In this document: positions 60,630 to 64,000 of the stretch, in pieces
Layout of the letters: each line of letters starts with the position of its first letter
Numbering within the stretch: position 1 is the stretch's first letter
Assembly (NCBI GenBank): GCA_963806935.1
Contig: CAWEAT010000022.1
Location: 62,001-126,000 of the forward strand
Direction: 5' to 3'
DNA length: 64,000 nucleotides
DNA from: Roseiarcus sp963806935
Lineage (GTDB): Bacteria > Pseudomonadota > Alphaproteobacteria > Rhizobiales > Beijerinckiaceae
Made by a program: the position numbers and the translations under genes
Notes under the pieces: model-generated
Database searches by the model: none
The model's input: only the letters and a program-made list of their open reading frames with translations
Told to the model about the DNA's origin: nothing

Positions 60630-62090
60630 TCAGATATAGGGCATGGCGAGCCGCGCCGCAGCATCCCTGAGCTTAATGATGAAATTTCGTTTGTCGATCT
60701 CTTCCAGAGTGACTGGCTGAAGACGCCGAGCGTCGATGATTTCCGCGAGCCGCGCAGCCAACTCCGCATCGTATATCTCGACGGCGAGCTCGAAATTCAA
60801 GCGCAGGCTTCGCATGTCCATATTCGGGCTGCCGATGAGGCTCCATTCGCTGTCGACCGTCATCAGTTTCGAATGATCGAAAGGCGGCCCGCTTCGCCAG
60901 ACGCGACAGCCCGCCTCGAGCAACGGGCGAATATGAGTTCGGGCCGCCCAGGCGACCAGCCGATGGTTGGTTCTGCCCGGCAAGAGAATATCGACCTCGA
61001 CGCCGCGCAAGGAAGCCAACTGCAGCGCGGTGATCAGTTGCTCCGGCGGCAAGAAATATGGGGTGGCGATTCTGATCGAAGCCCGAGCCAGATTGATCGC
61101 GGAAAGGAAGATGAGAACCAGCTGGTCGTCGTCCTGGTCCGGTCCGGCGACGATGACGCGCGTCGGAAAGTCGCGGGAAGGGATCGCCTCACGGGCCGGG
61201 TCGGCTGGAATGGGCTGTTCGCCGGTCGCAAACAGCCAGTCGTCGTCGAACTCCTGCTCGATCTGGCGGATTATCGGTCCATCGACGCGAAAGTGGGTGT
61301 CGCGGACCGGCGTCGCCGGGCGCCGCGCGAGCACATTCTCGTCGCCGATATTGAGGCCGCCGACAAAGGCGGTCTCCCCGTCAACGACCAGACATTTCTT
61401 GTGCAGTCTGAGATCGAGGAACGGCATCTTCCACGGCAGCGTCGAGTGAAGGAAGCGCGATACGGGGACGCCGTGACCGCGCAACCGATGATAGGCGGGG
61501 GACAGGACGAATCCGCCGCCAAACCCGTCGATCAGGACGCGGGTCTTGACCCCCCTGCCAACGGCTCTCGCCAAAGCGTCGATGAATTGCGCGCCGATCA
61601 CGTCGGCGCGGAAGATGTAGCTGCAGAGCCGGATATGGCTTTTCGCGCTCTCGATCGCGGCCAGCATTTGCGGGTAGGCCTCATCGCCGCAATCGAGAAC
61701 CGCAGCCACCTTGCCGGGCGCCAGTTCGCGGCCGGTGATTCTGCCGACAGCGGCTTTCAGGCGATCGAGCGGTTCGTCGGGCGCTTCGTCGCCCCTGGAC
61801 GAAGAATCGTGACTTCGAACCGGCCCCTTCAGCCGCTTCGCGCGACGCCTGACCCGATTGACGCCGAATCCGGCATAAAGGATCGATCCGAGAACCGGGG
61901 CGAGCCAGGCAAGCCCGATCCAGCCGATTGCGGCGGGAACATCGCGTTTGGTCAGGAGCGCGTGGACAGTCACGGCGCCGGCCATCAGGAGATGAAGGAC
62001 GCCGACGAGAAGCGGGTGGTTTTCGAACGCCGCGGACGCCGCGAGATATAATTCCACCTGGCGCGCCGTTTCTGTCTTCTCCGCCTCCAA
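60630..62090 (-). CDS. cls: Cardiolipin synthase (phospholipase D superfamily)
   Basis: 486 aa. N-terminal two membrane helices (LVGVLHLLMAGAVTVHALLT, AAIGWIGLAWLAPVLGSILY). Two HKD motifs: LHKKCLVVDGETAFVGGLNI and DHSKLMTVDSEWSLIGSPNM, each followed by the GSxN-type segment. Also YIFRADVIGAQFIDAL. The enzyme condenses two phosphatidylglycerols, or uses related donors, to cardiolipin at the inner membrane. Cotranscribed with the downstream EEP gene. Confidence 0.93.
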   Translation of the reverse strand: MEAEKTETARQVELYLAASAAFENHPLLVGVLHLLMAGAVTVHALLTKRDVPAAIGWIGLAWLAPVLGSILYAGFGVNRVRRRAKRLKGPVRSHDSSSRGDEAPDEPLDRLKAAVGRITGRELAPGKVAAVLDCGDEAYPQMLAAIESAKSHIRLCSYIFRADVIGAQFIDALARAVGRGVKTRVLIDGFGGGFVLSPAYHRLRGHGVPVSRFLHSTLPWKMPFLDLRLHKKCLVVDGETAFVGGLNIGDENVLARRPATPVRDTHFRVDGPIIRQIEQEFDDDWLFATGEQPIPADPAREAIPSRDFPTRVIVAGPDQDDDQLVLIFLSAINLARASIRIATPYFLPPEQLITALQLASLRGVEVDILLPGRTNHRLVAWAARTHIRPLLEAGCRVWRSGPPFDHSKLMTVDSEWSLIGSPNMDMRSLRLNFELAVEIYDAELAARLAEIIDARRLQPVTLEEIDKRNFIIKLRDAAARLAMPYI

Positions 62091-62102
62091 GGCGGGCGCG
62101 AT

Positions 62103-62128
62103 TCTTATCCCCTGATCTTATCCCCTGA
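62103..62128. repeat. Perfect 13-bp tandem duplication
   Basis: TCTTATCCCCTGA occurs twice with no gap (62103-62115, 62116-62128), directly upstream of the cls start (minus strand) and in front of the DUF1489 gene. It may be a replication-slippage duplication in the cls promoter region. Confidence 0.7.
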
Positions 62129-62231
62129 GCAAATTCGAGGCCAGCGTCGGCGCCGTCGCTCCCGCCAACCCGGTGGACAGCGGCTTAAGCGAGTCTCGGC
62201 AGGCTCGGCGCCCTGCGCTAAGCTCCCCCGC

Positions 62232-62669
62232 ATGACCCTGCACCTGATCAAGCTCTGCGTCGGCGCCGATTCGCTTGCCGACCTACGCGAATGGATGGCG
62301 GCGCGGATGGCGGAGGCCAGGCGCCGCCGCGCGCCGCTCCGGCATGCCCACGTCACCCGGATGGCGCCGAAGCGGGCGGCGGACATTCTCGACGACGGTT
62401 CGCTTTACTGGGTCATCAAGGGCCAGATCGGCGCGCGCCAGCGCGTCATCGGCATCGAGCCGTTCGTCGATTCCGCCGGGATCGGGCGATGCAAGCTGTG
62501 GCTCGACGGCGACGTGATCGCGGTTGCGCCGCGGCCGATGCGGGCCTTTCAGGGCTGGCGCTATTTCGAGGCGAAGTCGGCGCCGCCCGACATCGACGAG
62601 AGCCAGCCCGGCTTCGCCGACATGCCGGACGCGATGCGCCGCGAGCTGGCGGGGCTTGGGCTGCTGTAA
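62232..62669 (+). CDS. DUF1489 family protein
   Basis: 145 aa. LHLIKLCVGADSLADLREWM, HVTRMAPKRAADILDDGSLY, WVIKGQIGARQRVIGIEPF and AFQGWRYFEAKSAPPDIDES match the alphaproteobacterial DUF1489 family over its full length. Function unknown; soluble. Between the cls region and a VWA gene on the same strand. Confidence 0.92.
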   Translation: MTLHLIKLCVGADSLADLREWMAARMAEARRRRAPLRHAHVTRMAPKRAADILDDGSLYWVIKGQIGARQRVIGIEPFVDSAGIGRCKLWLDGDVIAVAPRPMRAFQGWRYFEAKSAPPDIDESQPGFADMPDAMRRELAGLGLL

Positions 62670-62743
62670 ATTTGCGCTTTCCCGGCTTGTGGCTCAATAG
62701 CCAACGCCCAATCTAATGCCTCGACGCAACGCTTGAGGCCCGC

Positions 62744-63454
62744 ATGGACAAGGACAAGGACGGCGCGCTCGCCCGGCGGAGCGGCGCCGACGACATCGCC
62801 GCCTTCGTCGAGGCGGCGAAAAAGGTTCCGGCGCCAGCCGCGTCCGGCCGCGGGCGGCTGATCTTCGCCCTCGATGCGACCATGAGCCGCCAGCCGACCT
62901 GGGACCTCGCCCAGGGGCTGCAGGCGAACATGTTCCAGGTCGCCGCCGGGCTTGGCGGCCTCGACGTCCAGCTCGTCTACTTCCGCGGCATGGACGAATG
63001 CCGGGCGTCCAATTTCGTCTCCGGCGGGCAGGGGCTGGCCGAACTCATGAGCCGGATCGGCGTGCGCGGCGGATCGACGCAGATCCGCAAGGTGCTGGCC
63101 CACGCGCGCGACGAGGCCAAGCGCGCCAGGGTCGGTGCGCTCGTCTTCGTCGGCGACGCGATGGAGGAGGACCCCGACCGGCTCGCGGTCCTCGCCGGCG
63201 AGCTCGCGCTGCTCGGGGTCAAGGCGTTCATGTTCCAGGAGGGGCGCGATCCGGCGGCGAGGCGGACGTTCGGCGAGATCGCGCGCCTGACCGGCGGGGC
63301 GTATAGCGCCTTCGACGCGGGCGCGTCGGCGCGGCTCGCGGCGCTGTTGCGGGCGGCTGCGGCCTATGCCGCGGGAGGCCAGACGGCGCTCGCGCGCGAG
63401 GCGGCCGCCGACCCGGAGGCGCGGCTGTTGTTGTCGCAGATGCGGGCCAAGTGA
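62744..63454 (+). CDS. VWA domain-containing protein
   Basis: 236 aa. von Willebrand A fold: LIFALDATMSRQPTWDLAQG with a DxTxS variant of the MIDAS metal site, LVYFRGMDECRASNFVSGGQ, GGSTQIRKVLAHARDEAKRA and ALVFVGDAMEEDPDRLAVLA. The C-terminal helix (ALLRAAAAYAAGGQTALARE) is common to the group found directly before a membrane DnaJ-like gene in alphaproteobacteria, as here. Role unknown. The last codons lie in a 13-bp tandem repeat. Confidence 0.9.
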   Translation: MDKDKDGALARRSGADDIAAFVEAAKKVPAPAASGRGRLIFALDATMSRQPTWDLAQGLQANMFQVAAGLGGLDVQLVYFRGMDECRASNFVSGGQGLAELMSRIGVRGGSTQIRKVLAHARDEAKRARVGALVFVGDAMEEDPDRLAVLAGELALLGVKAFMFQEGRDPAARRTFGEIARLTGGAYSAFDAGASARLAALLRAAAAYAAGGQTALAREAAADPEARLLLSQMRAK

Positions 63455-63500
63455 TGCGGGCAAGTGATGCGGGCAAGTGATGCGGGCAACTGATGCGGGC
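63449..63500. repeat. 13-bp tandem repeat, four units, covering the VWA stop codon
   Basis: AAGTGATGCGGGC at 63449-63461, 63462-63474, 63475-63487, with one mismatch in 63488-63500 (AACTGATGCGGGC). The preceding CAGATGCGGGCC in the gene itself looks like the source. Each unit carries a TGA, so extra copies do not lengthen the protein. Probably recent slippage. Confidence 0.75.
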
Positions 63501-63595
63501 CGAGTGAAGTTGGCGTAGTCTCGGCTTCGAGAAGAGCGAGATTGCCCGGGCCGCCGAGCCCCTCAGCCTCCGGCCGGACTGAAAGCGCTACTGGA

Positions 63596-64000
63596 ATGAA
63601 CTTTGTCATCGGCCTGATCTTGCTGTTTCTTTTGCTGACAGCGATCAAGCAGTTCGCACGCCTGGACGCCGCTGCGGCGGCGCGAATCGTGCGCCACGGC
63701 GGCGGCGTGATCGGGATGATCGGCGCGCTTCTCCTGCTCCTGCGCGGCCGCGTCAGCCTCGCGGCTGCGGTCGCCGGCATGGTGGCGAGCTTCGCCGGCT
63801 GGCGCACGCCCGCCGCCGGCTCGTCGCCATTTCGCGACGCCGGGCGCGGCGCCCGGCCGGGACGCGCCTCCTCGGCGCGCTCGGCGATGATCGAGATGCG
63901 GCTCGATCTCGACACCGGCGCGATCGCCGGCAAGGTGCTCGGCGGGTCCTACGCGGGCAGGGCGCTGGAAACCCTCTCGCGGCCGGAGCTCATCAATCTT
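63596..64000 (+). CDS. DnaJ-like membrane co-chaperone (partial, cut by right edge)
   Basis: From ATG 63596 the frame is open for 135 codons to the end of the window. An N-terminal helix (VIGLILLFLLLTAIKQFARL) is followed by a second hydrophobic stretch (GGGVIGMIGALLLLLRG and AAAVAGMVASF). Then comes SAMIEMRLDLDTGAIAGKVL and GGSYAGRALETLSRPELINL, the linker typical of alphaproteobacterial TerB-less DjlA-like proteins that carry a C-terminal J domain, which must lie beyond base 64000. The VWA gene sits immediately upstream, as in relatives. Confidence 0.82.
   Translation, partial: MNFVIGLILLFLLLTAIKQFARLDAAAAARIVRHGGGVIGMIGALLLLLRGRVSLAAAVAGMVASFAGWRTPAAGSSPFRDAGRGARPGRASSARSAMIEMRLDLDTGAIAGKVLGGSYAGRALETLSRPELINL

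Overview
The window is about 64 kb of high-GC DNA densely packed with genes on both strands. It looks like a chromosomal segment of an alphaproteobacterium, most likely of the order Hyphomicrobiales (Rhizobiales). The pointers are a bifunctional ispDF gene, a cysQ-like/DUF4170/DUF374/waaA/lpxK cluster, DUF992 and DUF1489 proteins, a trpG-trpD-trpC block and a REP-type palindrome with the CGTCATTGCG / AAGCAATCCAG signature. A Beijerinckiaceae or Methylocystaceae-like host is possible, but the sequence alone does not settle the family.

Layout. 1-4.5 kb: MHYT sensor (cut by the left edge), a secreted unknown, GYD protein, TEX30-like hydrolase, HpxZ/AtzH-like protein, PEP-CTERM protein. 4.8-11.3 kb: 3-hydroxyacyl-CoA dehydrogenase, SDR, parE, trpC-trpD-trpG. 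11.3-13.7 kb: a lysR-type gene reduced to its two ends, with a secreted beta-helix gene lying where its middle should be. 13.8-25 kb: housekeeping (photolyase, RNase D, cysteine desulfurase, MFS, rpoZ, cold-shock protein, DUF192, Ppx/GppA, rlmE). 25-26.2 kb: two converging IS5-type transposase fragments. 26.4-34.3 kb: class II aldolase, DHA2 exporter, clpS, aldo/keto reductase, slipin, GH25 lysozyme, FadR-type regulator. 34.5-38.8 kb: Nramp-like transporter, then a compact operon of an alkylglycerol-monooxygenase-like/YhhN lysoplasmalogenase fusion, an SDR and a DsbA-fold isomerase. 39-45.6 kb: orphan Flp pilin, terC, lysE, pfkB-type sugar kinase, 2OG-Fe(II) oxygenase, cold-shock protein, SGNH hydrolase and small proteins. 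45.9-51.3 kb: lipid A/Kdo cluster and ispDF. 51.5-59.5 kb: GST, methylcrotonyl-CoA carboxylase beta and alpha genes separated by an Mrr-type endonuclease, small envelope proteins and a patatin. 59.9-64 kb: EEP-family phosphatase, cardiolipin synthase, DUF1489, VWA protein and a membrane DnaJ-like protein cut by the right edge.

How the genes work together. The clearest functional units are tryptophan synthesis, the Kdo/lipid A cluster, leucine catabolism (both MCC subunits), and a possible ether-lipid catabolic operon in which the two known ether-lipid-cleaving enzyme types are fused in one membrane protein. That fusion is the most interesting object here.

Sequence quality. Eight genes (trpD, beta-helix, DHA2 exporter, slipin, Flp pilin, ispDF, patatin, MCC alpha) are each broken by one single-base indel, mostly in G/C runs. 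Because trpD and ispDF are among them, consensus errors are more likely than real pseudogenes. I annotate these genes at full length and give the break position.
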